Source of the DNA: CAZJGG01 sp964545475
GTDB lineage: Bacteria; Bacillota; Clostridia; Lachnospirales; JAISER01
NCBI GenBank assembly: GCA_964545475.1
Contig: CAZJGG010000033.1
Span: 1 to 33,255 of the forward strand
Direction of reading: 5' to 3'
DNA length: 33,255 nt
The translations under genes were made by a program, and so were the position numbers. The notes below the pieces were generated by a model. The model was not told the origin of the DNA. It saw nothing but the letters and a program-made list of their open reading frames with translations, and ran no database searches. Shown piece after piece: positions 8,008-15,632 of the stretch. The first letter of the stretch is position 1, and each line of letters begins with the position of its first letter.

Positions 8008-8041
8008 AAAATACACTGCCGGATATTCCCCAGTGTATTTT
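8008..8041. terminator. Bidirectional terminator
   Basis: Perfect 11-bp arms (8008-8018 and 8031-8041) around a 12-nt loop have T-runs on the plus side and A/T-rich sequence on the other. It sits between the convergent genes ending at 7994 and 8051 and can serve both. Confidence 0.75.
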
Positions 8042-8050
8042 TTTGTTTTT

Positions 8051-8932
8051 TTATTTAAAGTTTAAATAAACTTTGCCGCTTGTAACCTTAACGCTAAGAT
8101 TATTTCTGGCATTTTCAAAAGAAGTGGAACTGTTTGCTTTTTCATTGTTAACATATAAATTTCCGCTTGTTATTGAAACATCTCTGTTATATTCAGATTC
8201 TTTACGATCAGTGCTTAAAGTAACTTTACCAGATATTACAGTTACTTTGCTTTTGCCGTCCAAGTTACCTTTAATATCCACATTTCCGCTTGTAACAGTT
8301 AATTTAAGATTATTTGAATTAAATTCATCTGCTGTAACATTGCCGGAAGCTGTAACAATCTCTGCATCGTCAACAAAAATGTTATCCATCTCAACTTTTC
8401 CGCTGGCTAAAGCAATATTTAAATCTCCAAATCTGCCGCCGTCAATATTTGCTCTTCCTGAGGCAAGTTTTAAATCAAAATCGCTGCTTATTAATTCTTC
8501 CGCAATAATACTACCGCTTCCTGTGTTTATAACAATACTATCAAATTCAGCATTTTTAGGATAGTAAATTTTAATACTATCTTTTGTTGAAAAATCTGTA
8601 TTAAAATTAAAAATTTTTATTCCGTTTTTAAAACTTTCATTTATTTTTAGTTTACCGTTTTGAATTGAATGAGTTAATGCGCTATTGTCTTCAAAATCTA
8701 TTTCGTAACCATATCTGTCCGAAGGAATAAATTCAACATCAGCCATTCCCACCTGAATTTCAATTGAAGAAAAATCTTTGTTTACATTTTCCGAAACCGG
8801 GCTGTCAAAACCGAAAGAAAACCCCGCCTTTCCTAAATATAATGATGTATGCCCTCCCATTGAATTGCCAAAAATCATAAAAGCTACGCCGATAGCTCCA
8901 ATAATTAATATTGTTTTAGTTACTCCTGTCAT
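8051..8932 (-). CDS. DUF4097-family beta-repeat membrane protein
   Basis: A 293-aa protein with one N-terminal hydrophobic segment (about residues 7-23) and a long extracytoplasmic domain. The domain is made of short repeated beta-strands with the recurring pattern [TS]SG[KN]V (VTASGNVTADE, VTSGNVDIKG, VISGKVTLS, VTSGKVYLN). This is the signature of the DUF4097 right-handed beta-solenoid. Its role in the family is unknown; it is typically found with PadR and DUF1700 genes, as here. It overlaps the upstream gene by 17 bp and has AGGAGG before ATG 8932. Confidence 0.85.
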   Translation of the reverse strand: MTGVTKTILIIGAIGVAFMIFGNSMGGHTSLYLGKAGFSFGFDSPVSENVNKDFSSIEIQVGMADVEFIPSDRYGYEIDFEDNSALTHSIQNGKLKINESFKNGIKIFNFNTDFSTKDSIKIYYPKNAEFDSIVINTGSGSIIAEELISSDFDLKLASGRANIDGGRFGDLNIALASGKVEMDNIFVDDAEIVTASGNVTADEFNSNNLKLTVTSGNVDIKGNLDGKSKVTVISGKVTLSTDRKESEYNRDVSITSGNLYVNNEKANSSTSFENARNNLSVKVTSGKVYLNFK

Positions 8933-9494
8933 TTGCTTCTGACCTCCTGATTAAAAATTTGCCTAAATTTCTTTGCAGAAAAGCTGTAAACACCCTTGCT
9001 AAACTTAATATCCCTTTACAAATAAAGTAACCGACTGACATTATAACTAAGCCTGCTCCAATATAGTACATTCCCGTTCCAAAGCTTGTAAATATCGCCC
9101 AAAACCCAGCAACTATTGCGGCTACAGCACTAATTATTATTGCCAGCCCAGCAATCCCTAAAGATAACAAAACTATAAAAAATACAAATATTAAAACTAT
9201 AATTGTTATGCCAATAGGCAACGCAATGGGAGATGCAAGTATTGCCAAAATCACTATAAGCAAAGTGTTTGCCCTTTTTGGCTTATCAGCTTTTGAATCG
9301 TTTACTGCAAATTCTCCGATAATTTTTGATGCAACAGCATTGGGCGAAACAAGTTCTTCTATAACTTTGTGCTCGTTTTGAACACCTGCTTCATTAAAAT
9401 ATTCTTCATAAAAATTTAATGCATTATTAATTTCAGTTTGTGGAAGCCCCTTTAATCGCCCCCTAAGCTCTGATAAAAACTCAGTTTTGTTCAA
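8916..9494 (-). CDS. DUF1700 (HAAS-domain) membrane protein
   Basis: A 192-aa membrane protein. The N-terminal 60 residues (KTEFLSELRGRLKGLP, then an NFYEEYFNEA segment) form the HAAS signalling domain. Three to four hydrophobic segments follow (about residues 77-175). It starts at TTG 9494 with AAAGGAA upstream and overlaps the PadR stop by 14 bp. In this widespread trio the PadR regulator controls the membrane proteins. The molecular function of DUF1700 proteins is not established. Confidence 0.85.
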   Translation of the reverse strand: MNKTEFLSELRGRLKGLPQTEINNALNFYEEYFNEAGVQNEHKVIEELVSPNAVASKIIGEFAVNDSKADKPKRANTLLIVILAILASPIALPIGITIIVLIFVFFIVLLSLGIAGLAIIISAVAAIVAGFWAIFTSFGTGMYYIGAGLVIMSVGYFICKGILSLARVFTAFLQRNLGKFLIRRSEANDRSN

Positions 9495-9807
9495 TTCCTT
9501 TCCCTCCGTTTAATAAAAAGTCTATATTCTTTTTATAGTTCTCCCACTCCAGAATATAGTCATTTAGAGTAGCTTTGCCTTGTGGGGTAATTTTGTAATA
9601 CCGTCTGTTTCTGCCGTCGAAAGGCTCGTCGTAGGCTTCCAGCAAATTTTCTTTTAACAGCCTGCGCAGAACAGGATAAAGCGTTGATTCCGAAACATTA
9701 ATTGTCACCTGAATTTTTTGAGTAAGATCGTAACCGTATGTTGAAATAACGGATAGAGCACCTAAAACACAAGCATCCAGCAATGCCCCGGAAATTCCGA
9801 TTTTCAT
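9481..9807 (-). CDS. PadR-family transcriptional regulator
   Basis: A 108-aa winged-helix repressor. DACVLGALSVISTYGYDLTQK forms the first helices, ESTLYPVLRRLLKENLLEAY the recognition helix, and the wing carries the RRYYKITPQGKATL pattern. The C-terminal helix serves for dimerisation. It heads the operon with the DUF1700 and DUF4097 genes, and a palindrome over its own promoter points to autoregulation. A strong AAGGAGG precedes ATG 9807. The effector is unknown. Confidence 0.9.
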   Translation of the reverse strand: MKIGISGALLDACVLGALSVISTYGYDLTQKIQVTINVSESTLYPVLRRLLKENLLEAYDEPFDGRNRRYYKITPQGKATLNDYILEWENYKKNIDFLLNGGKGIEQN

Positions 9808-9831
9808 TGGCTAATGCCTCCTTTATTTGAT

Positions 9832-9868
9832 AAACAATATTATACGCCATATAATATTGTTTTGTCAA
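9832..9868 (-). promoter_or_regulatory. PadR operon promoter with overlapping palindromic operator
   Basis: On the minus strand TTGACA (9863-9868) and TATAAT (9839-9844) are 18 bp apart. A perfect 13-bp inverted repeat (9832-9844 and 9850-9862, centre CGCCA) fills the spacer and covers the -10, the classic layout for repression. It lies 25 bp upstream of padR. Confidence 0.75.
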
Positions 9869-9883
9869 TAGTTTTTTTAGCTG

Positions 9884-9912
9884 TTGACAACATTTTATCA
9901 TTATGTTACCTT
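9884..9912 (+). promoter_or_regulatory. Promoter of the unknown gene and mgtE
   Basis: TTGACA (9884-9889) and TACCTT (9907-9912) are 17 bp apart, with TG in the extended -10 position (9904-9905). It diverges from the PadR promoter; the two -35 boxes are only 15 bp apart. Confidence 0.5.
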
Positions 9913-9949
9913 TTAAATATATATAAAACACCGTGGGGGAGGGATGTTT

Positions 9950-10636
9950 ATGCTTACAACAATGTTTTATTACGGATATTACAAACCTTATTTAGTTAAA
10001 GATGTCGACGGGGATTTAAGTAGTGTTAAAAGTAAAATAATTGTCAGTAACAAATCTGACATAATTAATAATAGGGATGCTACGTTTCTATTAAATAAAT
10101 CGTTAAAAAATGAAGTTGTAAAATACGCAAAAGATGTTTCGGTAAGTGTAACATCCATAAAAGAAGCATCAAAAAACGTAATGAAATCAATAGACGACTA
10201 CAGCAAATCCAGTATTTTTAGCAGAGAATCCGCTTTAAATCAGCTTGATTATGAATTAGAAACTTTTGCCAATAATTTTAACATGGCTTGTGATACATTT
10301 AAAAATCAGAATCACAGCCAAAACCTTACAATATTTTACGAAAAATTATCAAGCCAAATTACAGAAAATAGTAAGAGGCTTAAAAACCTTGGTTTAGTAA
10401 TAGACGAATCTGGGCATCTAATCTTAGACAAAAGCCGGCAGAATTTAAAAGTTGATTTAGATAAGGAATTATTTGATACTATTTACAATAACTCATTAGA
10501 AATATTGACCGAGCCTTTAGCTGAGCATATGAGCTTTAAAGGGCTGGGTTACTATTACAATTATAAATACGGAACAATGGTTTCGGATACGTTTAAAATA
10601 ATAGAATCGGGAATGCTATTGGATAAGGCTGTATAA
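9950..10636 (+). CDS. Conserved-looking hypothetical protein, helical
   Basis: A 228-aa protein with no family I can name. I start at ATG 9950, 6 nt after GGAGGG; the ATG at 9944 abuts that site. It has no signal peptide or membrane span. The N-terminus is Tyr-rich (MFYYGYYKPY), the middle is Ser/Lys/Asn-rich predicted helix (VKYAKDVSVSVTSIKEASKN, SALNQLDYELETFANNF), and a second aromatic patch (GLGYYYNYKYG) lies near residues 197-207. The helical middle and the spacing of Asn and Leu are faintly reminiscent of flagellar cap or hook-associated proteins, but no flagellar gene is nearby. It is separated from mgtE by 14 bp and shares its transcript. Confidence 0.65.
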   Translation: MLTTMFYYGYYKPYLVKDVDGDLSSVKSKIIVSNKSDIINNRDATFLLNKSLKNEVVKYAKDVSVSVTSIKEASKNVMKSIDDYSKSSIFSRESALNQLDYELETFANNFNMACDTFKNQNHSQNLTIFYEKLSSQITENSKRLKNLGLVIDESGHLILDKSRQNLKVDLDKELFDTIYNNSLEILTEPLAEHMSFKGLGYYYNYKYGTMVSDTFKIIESGMLLDKAV

Positions 10637-10650
10637 AGGGAGAGTTGCAG

Positions 10651-11985
10651 TTGGAATACTTAATGGACTTTATTGAAAAAAATGATTTTATCGGGCTTAA
10701 GCGAGAACTTTCTCAAAAAAACGAGGTAGACATAGCGGAATTTATTGAACAGCTTGACAGCGATAAAATGGTGTTGATTTTCAGATTGCTGCCAAAGGAC
10801 ATTTGTGCGGAGGTTTTTTCATACCTTTCCCTCGAACAGCAAGAACACGTCATTATGTCCATTTCAGACTACGAAGTTTCACAGCTTGTTACAGAGCTTT
10901 TCATAGACGACGCAGTAGACCTTTTGGAGGAAGTTCCTGCAGGGGTTGTAAAAAAAGTTTTAAGAAACTTAAACGAAGATACCAGAAATATAATAAACCA
11001 ATATTTAAAGTATTTGCCTTTTACAGCCGGAAGCATAATGACAGCGGAGTTTGTTGAATTTCATATGAACACCACTGTTAAAGACGCAATATCTATAATA
11101 AGAAAAACCGCACTCGACAAAGAAACGGTCTACACATGTTATATAATTAACGAATACAGAAAGCTTGAGGGCATTGTTCCACTTAAAACACTTCTGCTCT
11201 TCGACGACAATACTCTAGTCCAAGACATTATGACCAAAAACATAATTTCTGTAAGCACCAATGACGACCAAGAGTACGTTGCCGGGCTCATTCGCAAATA
11301 TGGCTTTATGTCCATTCCTGTTGTAGACAGCGAAAACAGACTTGTGGGCATTGTTACCGTAGATGACGCTATGGACATCATAGTTGAAGAAAACACAGAA
11401 GACTTTGAAAAAATGGCGGCTATTTTGCCCTCTGAAAAAGAATATTTAAAAACAGGCATTTGGGAGCTTGCTAAAAACCGTATTATATGGCTTCTTCTCC
11501 TTATGCTCTCAGCAACGTTTACCAGCCTTATTATGAGCCATTACGAAAATGTTTTATCTACCATGTTAGTATTAACCTATTTTGTCCCAATGCTTACTGA
11601 CACCGGGGGTAATGCCGGTTCTCAATCCGCAACCCTTGTTATCCGTGGTCTTGCCCTTGGGGAAATAAGACCAAGAGATTTTGCTAAAGTCATATGGAAA
11701 GAATTTAGAGTTAGTTTAATAGTGGGCGTAATTCTTTCATTGGTCAACTTTGCTAGGCTTATATTTATTAACAGAACAACAATTCCTATAGCATTTGTTG
11801 TTTGCACAAGCGTTTTTGCAACGGTTATTTCGGCGAAAGTAATCGGTGGTATACTTCCCATTGTTGCAAGCAAGCTTCGGCTTGACCCTGCAATTATGGC
11901 AAGCCCTTTAATTACAACAATTGTGGATACCCTTGCTATAATAATTTATTTTGCAATGGCTTCGTATGTTTTGCATATTGCATAA
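10651..11985 (+). CDS. mgtE: MgtE-family magnesium transporter
   Basis: A magnesium channel/transporter of about 444 aa. I favour TTG 10651, 8 nt after AAAGGGAG; TTG 10645 is too close. The domains are in order: an MgtE N superhelical domain (about 1-125), a CBS pair (about 130-255, ending VPLKTLLLFD and SIPVVDSENRLVGIVTVDDAMD), a linker helix, and a five-helix membrane domain with the pore signature TDTGGNAGSQSATLVIRGLA. Acidic residues of the cytosolic part sense Mg2+ in the family. A bidirectional terminator follows. Confidence 0.93.
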   Translation: MEYLMDFIEKNDFIGLKRELSQKNEVDIAEFIEQLDSDKMVLIFRLLPKDICAEVFSYLSLEQQEHVIMSISDYEVSQLVTELFIDDAVDLLEEVPAGVVKKVLRNLNEDTRNIINQYLKYLPFTAGSIMTAEFVEFHMNTTVKDAISIIRKTALDKETVYTCYIINEYRKLEGIVPLKTLLLFDDNTLVQDIMTKNIISVSTNDDQEYVAGLIRKYGFMSIPVVDSENRLVGIVTVDDAMDIIVEENTEDFEKMAAILPSEKEYLKTGIWELAKNRIIWLLLLMLSATFTSLIMSHYENVLSTMLVLTYFVPMLTDTGGNAGSQSATLVIRGLALGEIRPRDFAKVIWKEFRVSLIVGVILSLVNFARLIFINRTTIPIAFVVCTSVFATVISAKVIGGILPIVASKLRLDPAIMASPLITTIVDTLAIIIYFAMASYVLHIA

Positions 11986-11987
11986 AA

Positions 11988-12029
11988 AAACAGCTTCAAT
12001 TTTAGAAGTTTCTAAAATTGAAGCTGTTT
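11988..12029. terminator. Bidirectional terminator between mgtE and pduV
   Basis: Arms of about 18-20 bp (11988-12007 and 12010-12029) form a near-perfect hairpin with A-runs before and T-runs after. It lies between convergent genes and can end both the mgtE and the pdu transcripts. Confidence 0.85.
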
Positions 12030-12034
12030 TTTTA

Positions 12035-12466
12035 TCATACTCTGATGGAGTTTAATATTCCTTCAATGCCGTCTCCGTCAACAGAATCGCATACAAAAAT
12101 TTCTTTTGCACCAACGTCTAGTAGATGTTCTACAGAATGCGCCACATCGGCATCTCTAGCATTGCATTTTGTAACAATCCCAATTACCCTTTTGTTAAAC
12201 ATATTTCCAAACCCAGTTGTAAAGAAACAGTCTGGGTCGGTAGAGTCCTGAACCAAAGCTACAATGCTTGCATCATAAGATAAAGAAATTAGGGCGTTGT
12301 ACCTTATTCTGTTTTGAACAAATTCCCCGGGAGTGTCTATAAAATTGCTGTAATATTCAACGGTTTGGGTTTTTCTATAATTTATTTTATCACTTTTTAA
12401 AGCTTGAATTAAAGTGGTTTTTCCTGCGCCTGATTTGCCAAGCAGTATCATTTTATACATATCCAT
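12035..12466 (-). CDS. pduV: PduV/EutP-type GTPase-like protein
   Basis: A 143-aa P-loop protein from ATG 12466, which begins 4 bp after the pduU stop; a longer frame would overlap pduU. Walker A is GKSGAGKTT (about residues 9-17), the switch region carries FIDTPGEF, and a TKCNARDAD segment stands where the guanine-specificity motif would be. EutP has been reported as an acetate kinase in ethanolamine use; PduV in Salmonella is linked to compartment positioning. With no pduW in the window, a kinase role is possible but unproven. It is the last gene of the pdu operon, and a terminator follows. Confidence 0.85.
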   Translation of the reverse strand: MDMYKMILLGKSGAGKTTLIQALKSDKINYRKTQTVEYYSNFIDTPGEFVQNRIRYNALISLSYDASIVALVQDSTDPDCFFTTGFGNMFNKRVIGIVTKCNARDADVAHSVEHLLDVGAKEIFVCDSVDGDGIEGILNSIRV

Positions 12467-12470
12467 ACGC

Positions 12471-12824
12471 CTACGACTTGGTAATTTCACATACGTCAAA
12501 TTTAAGCACGTTTTTAAGCATTGTCATAGCGTTATTAACGGCAGACTGAACCGACGATATTTCGCCAACAATAATAACCGCCCCGGAGAAACGGTCTATA
12601 AAACCCAGCTGAACATTTGCAGATTTTAAGCAAACATCGCTTGCTATAATTGCCGCTTCCGACGGAGTTATTGTAAGTATCCCTATTGCTTCTTTGTATT
12701 CTTCGTTTAAGCCAAGCTTTTTGTAAAGGGTGGGGTTTGGCTTTGCAATAATATGGGCTAAGTTCAACTGCTTACCCGGAACATATTCTTGAATAATTCT
12801 ATCTTTTTGCTCTTTTTCAAACAT
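12471..12824 (-). CDS. pduU: BMC shell protein PduU (circularly permuted BMC domain)
   Basis: A 117-aa hexamer-forming shell protein. The N-terminal IIQEYVPGKQLNLAHIIA segment and the following ILTITPSEAAIIASDVCLKS are diagnostic of the permuted PduU/EutS group, whose N-terminal strands form a small beta-barrel capping the pore. IGFIDRFSG is present with Leu for Ile. The C-terminus ends CEITKS, as in PduU. It lies between pduQ and pduV, as in other pdu loci. GGCGGTGAT is the ribosome site. Confidence 0.92.
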   Translation of the reverse strand: MFEKEQKDRIIQEYVPGKQLNLAHIIAKPNPTLYKKLGLNEEYKEAIGILTITPSEAAIIASDVCLKSANVQLGFIDRFSGAVIIVGEISSVQSAVNNAMTMLKNVLKFDVCEITKS

Positions 12825-12845
12825 TAAAAATCACCGCCTGTATTT

Positions 12846-14006
12846 TTAATAAGCTTTTCTATATATAGAAATTATATCTTCCAAAGTTACATCTACAGGG
12901 TTTGTTTGAGTGCATGTGTCCTCTATGGCTAGTTTGGCTAATTCCAAAAACCCATGGTTTTCAACGTTAAGAACGGAAAGCCTTTTAGGAACTCCAAGGG
13001 TTTGACACATTTTTTTTATATACTCAACAGTCTCAAGCATACACCTGTAAGGAGGAAACCAATTTGAACCTTTTATATTTAAAGCCTTAGCAATTTTTTG
13101 AAAGTTCAAATGAGTTGATTTGTTTTGCCCGTTAAATTCCAAAACATAAGGCAAAAGCAAGGCGTTGCACATACCATGGGGCAAGTTATATTTTCCGCCA
13201 AGGGCATGAGCCATTGAATGGACAATGCCAAGACCTGCATTTGAAAACGCAACTCCTGCCACAGAAGCGGCGTAAGCCATCATTGTCCTTGCTTCCATGT
13301 CGTTTCCGTCTTTATATGCTCTAGGCAAAAATTCGGAAATAGTTGTAATTGCCCACAAGCCGTCTTTATCTGAAAGAGGATTGGCTTTTTTGGAAAAAAC
13401 AGCCTCAATTGCATGAGTTAAAGCATCAAGCCCGGTAAAAGCCGTTAAAGACGGCGGCATGGAAACCATTAATTCCGGGTCATTTATAGCGATAGACACC
13501 ATACAATTTGTATCTGTCATAACCATTTTGGAATGAGTTTTTGTATCGGTAATAACGTAAAAAGACGTCATTTCTGAGCCTGTCCCTGCTGTTGTATTTA
13601 CAACAGCTATTGGCACAGTACGGTATTTTGATTTAGAAACACCCTCGTAATCTCTTACGTCTCCGCCGTTTGCCAAAATTATACCTACCGCCTTGGCAGT
13701 ATCAATCTGAGAGCCGCCCCCCACGGAAATAAGGCAGTCTGCACTAAAATCTCTGGCGCTTTTTAAGGCCTCGTTAACAATATCAACTGTAGGGTTTGGT
13801 AAAACCCCTTTATAAACCCCGGCTTCTACACCATTATTTATTAGTATTCCTTTAATTCTGTCAATAAGCCCAGATGAGTACATAAATTCATCAGTAATTA
13901 TTAAAGCTCTTTTCAAATTTCTTGCTGAAATAACATCCCCAATATTTTCAACTGCGCCCTCTCCGTAAAAACTGGTGCGTACACTTATCATTTTAAAGCT
14001 GTCCAT
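12846..14006 (-). CDS. pduQ: Iron-containing alcohol dehydrogenase, 1-propanol dehydrogenase
   Basis: A 386-aa type III alcohol dehydrogenase that should reduce propionaldehyde to 1-propanol and regenerate NAD+ inside the compartment. The nucleotide site GGGSQIDTAKA and the iron site are visible: DALTHAIEA gives the Asp and first His, while HSMAHALGGKYNLPHG gives the other two His ligands. Length is normal. It stands after the hairpin that follows pduT and leads the pduQ-pduU-pduV tail of the operon. The family is certain; the aldehyde is assigned from context. Confidence 0.88.
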   Translation of the reverse strand: MDSFKMISVRTSFYGEGAVENIGDVISARNLKRALIITDEFMYSSGLIDRIKGILINNGVEAGVYKGVLPNPTVDIVNEALKSARDFSADCLISVGGGSQIDTAKAVGIILANGGDVRDYEGVSKSKYRTVPIAVVNTTAGTGSEMTSFYVITDTKTHSKMVMTDTNCMVSIAINDPELMVSMPPSLTAFTGLDALTHAIEAVFSKKANPLSDKDGLWAITTISEFLPRAYKDGNDMEARTMMAYAASVAGVAFSNAGLGIVHSMAHALGGKYNLPHGMCNALLLPYVLEFNGQNKSTHLNFQKIAKALNIKGSNWFPPYRCMLETVEYIKKMCQTLGVPKRLSVLNVENHGFLELAKLAIEDTCTQTNPVDVTLEDIISIYRKAY

Positions 14007-14059
14007 TGTTTTACCTCCGCAATTGAATATTTGTAGTTAGATTAATCAGTAATTAGTAT

Positions 14060-14094
14060 AAACGGATAAAGCCTTATAGTAGCTTTATCCGTTT
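14060..14094 (-). terminator. Intra-operon hairpin between pduT and pduQ
   Basis: Perfect 13-bp arms (14060-14072, 14082-14094) surround a 9-nt loop in the 95-bp gap between pduT and pduQ. On the minus strand the tail is TTTATACTAATT, not a clean T-run. It is therefore either a partial terminator that lowers expression of pduQUV or an RNA-stability element. No separate strong promoter is visible for pduQ. Confidence 0.5.
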
Positions 14095-14101
14095 CAAAAT
14101 T

Positions 14102-14650
14102 TTATAGTGTTTCCAAAAGCTCTTTTGCCGGGGATGTAATTACTGCGCTGCTTGTAATATCTCCCGTTTCCTTTAATTGGTTAAGACATGCGTTAACAGC
14201 GGATTTTACGGCGGAAATTTCACCCGAAAGAATTAAAAATCCTTTGCCGCCGAGTCCCCTTGCAATCCTAATTTCAATTAATTTAACATTAGAAGCCTTT
14301 GCTGCAATATCCCCTGCCATAACAATGGTCATTGCAGATATTGTTTCAATACAACCAATTGCCCCGGGGCTAACATCAACAGATGTTGTGCCGCAAATAG
14401 CACTGGGGATTGAATCGTGAACATTGTTAATAATATGGTGCCCAATCAAGAAAAAACCTGCTGTTTTAATACCGGCTTCTACGGAGCTTTTAACAGCCCC
14501 AACATTGCCGGAAACAATAATAATGTATTTTCCTGGGCATATAGGCGAAGCCAAAAGTAGCTTAACATCAGCCGCTTTAAGCATTTCGTCCGCCGTTTCC
14601 AAGCCAATGGGTATGCTTTTTAATTCTAACAATCCAATGGAATTACCCAA
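14102..14650 (-). CDS. pduT: BMC-T shell protein PduT with iron-sulfur site
   Basis: A 182-aa protein with two BMC domains (about residues 4-85 and 96-175) forming pseudo-hexameric trimers. The pore loop carries SPICPGKYI with Cys38, which is the position and context of the Cys that binds a [4Fe-4S] cluster at the three-fold axis in Salmonella PduT. It starts with TTG, with AGAGGTG upstream. Its neighbour PduS is an iron-sulfur flavoprotein, so the pair probably moves electrons across the shell. Confidence 0.92.
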   Translation of the reverse strand: MGNSIGLLELKSIPIGLETADEMLKAADVKLLLASPICPGKYIIIVSGNVGAVKSSVEAGIKTAGFFLIGHHIINNVHDSIPSAICGTTSVDVSPGAIGCIETISAMTIVMAGDIAAKASNVKLIEIRIARGLGGKGFLILSGEISAVKSAVNACLNQLKETGDITSSAVITSPAKELLETL

Positions 14651-14686
14651 TTTTTAAGCACCTCTTTCTTCCATAAAGTGCGGTAC

Positions 14687-15589
14687 TTACCCTAAGAAAC
14701 CATTGCCGGAAAGCAAGTTGATAATAAAAGTAAGCGTGAAAATTGTAAAAGCAGGTGGGTCAATATGGGTATTGCAATTTGAATTAAATGTAGTAGCCGC
14801 AAAGTCTCCTATTAAAGCCGCTACTGCGCCAAAAATAACACCAATTACCGCACCTGTTGTTGCGCCGTATAAACCACCGAAAGTTACTGCCGCTAGAGAT
14901 GATATAAGCATAATATGATGTGTTCCCGGAACGGCAAAGCCGGTTTGAGTAAAAATAAGTGTGGTCGCCGCAATACCAAAGCAAACAAGAGGATAACCGT
15001 TTAAAACATAATCCGGTGCGCCGCTGTTTGCAAGAGAAGCGTAAATAAAGCTTGTTGCCACACCAATACCAGCACCTAAAAATACCTGATAAGCAAGTGA
15101 CGTACCCTTGGAAAAATAAGCTCGTTTATTCTTTTCGTTAGTAACACTGCAAATGCCGCCTGTGCCGAAAGCTAATCTAACGATTATTGCGGAGCAAATT
15201 ACTGTAATACCGGGGATATCCGTATGTAATTTTAAAACTGTTCCTGCAACAAATGCAATTAAGTAACCGATAACACCGAAAATGCCACCTACGGCAATGA
15301 CACCTATGTCGCCTGTTTGGTTTAAAGCCACAATTATATTACTACCGGAATCAATTTTTTTGTTTTTACCTGCATATGCCGCCGCCGCAACACCACCTGC
15401 AAAAGCAATGTGTGGGCCTAGGAAAGAACCAAAGGCAATTGTTCCAATAGATATGTCTGCCGCTCCCGTCATCATAGCAATACTACCAACAACTGCAACA
15501 ACACCTGTCATAATAAACGCAGGCAAAGCACCTAAATAAGCGCCGATTACACCGCCGCCAAAAGCGCCGATTAAAGCTAAAATATCCAT
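14687..15589 (-). CDS. Multi-pass membrane protein of unknown function in the pdu operon
   Basis: A 300-aa very hydrophobic protein, rich in Gly, Ala and Ile, with roughly eight to ten membrane segments and a few short loops. One loop carries a charged KNKKIDSGS stretch (about residues 75-83), another NEKNKRAYFSKG, and there are notable polar motifs GTHHIML and NSNCNTHIDPPAF near the C-terminal helices. I cannot assign it to a characterised transporter family. It lies between pduS and pduT with short gaps (36-43 bp), so it belongs to the operon. A solute carrier for diol, propionate or a cofactor is plausible by context, especially as no pduF is present, but this is inference. Confidence 0.75.
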   Translation of the reverse strand: MDILALIGAFGGGVIGAYLGALPAFIMTGVVAVVGSIAMMTGAADISIGTIAFGSFLGPHIAFAGGVAAAAYAGKNKKIDSGSNIIVALNQTGDIGVIAVGGIFGVIGYLIAFVAGTVLKLHTDIPGITVICSAIIVRLAFGTGGICSVTNEKNKRAYFSKGTSLAYQVFLGAGIGVATSFIYASLANSGAPDYVLNGYPLVCFGIAATTLIFTQTGFAVPGTHHIMLISSLAAVTFGGLYGATTGAVIGVIFGAVAALIGDFAATTFNSNCNTHIDPPAFTIFTLTFIINLLSGNGFLG

Positions 15590-15632
15590 AACATATCCCT
15601 CACTTTATTAATTAATTTTAAAATTGCTATTG

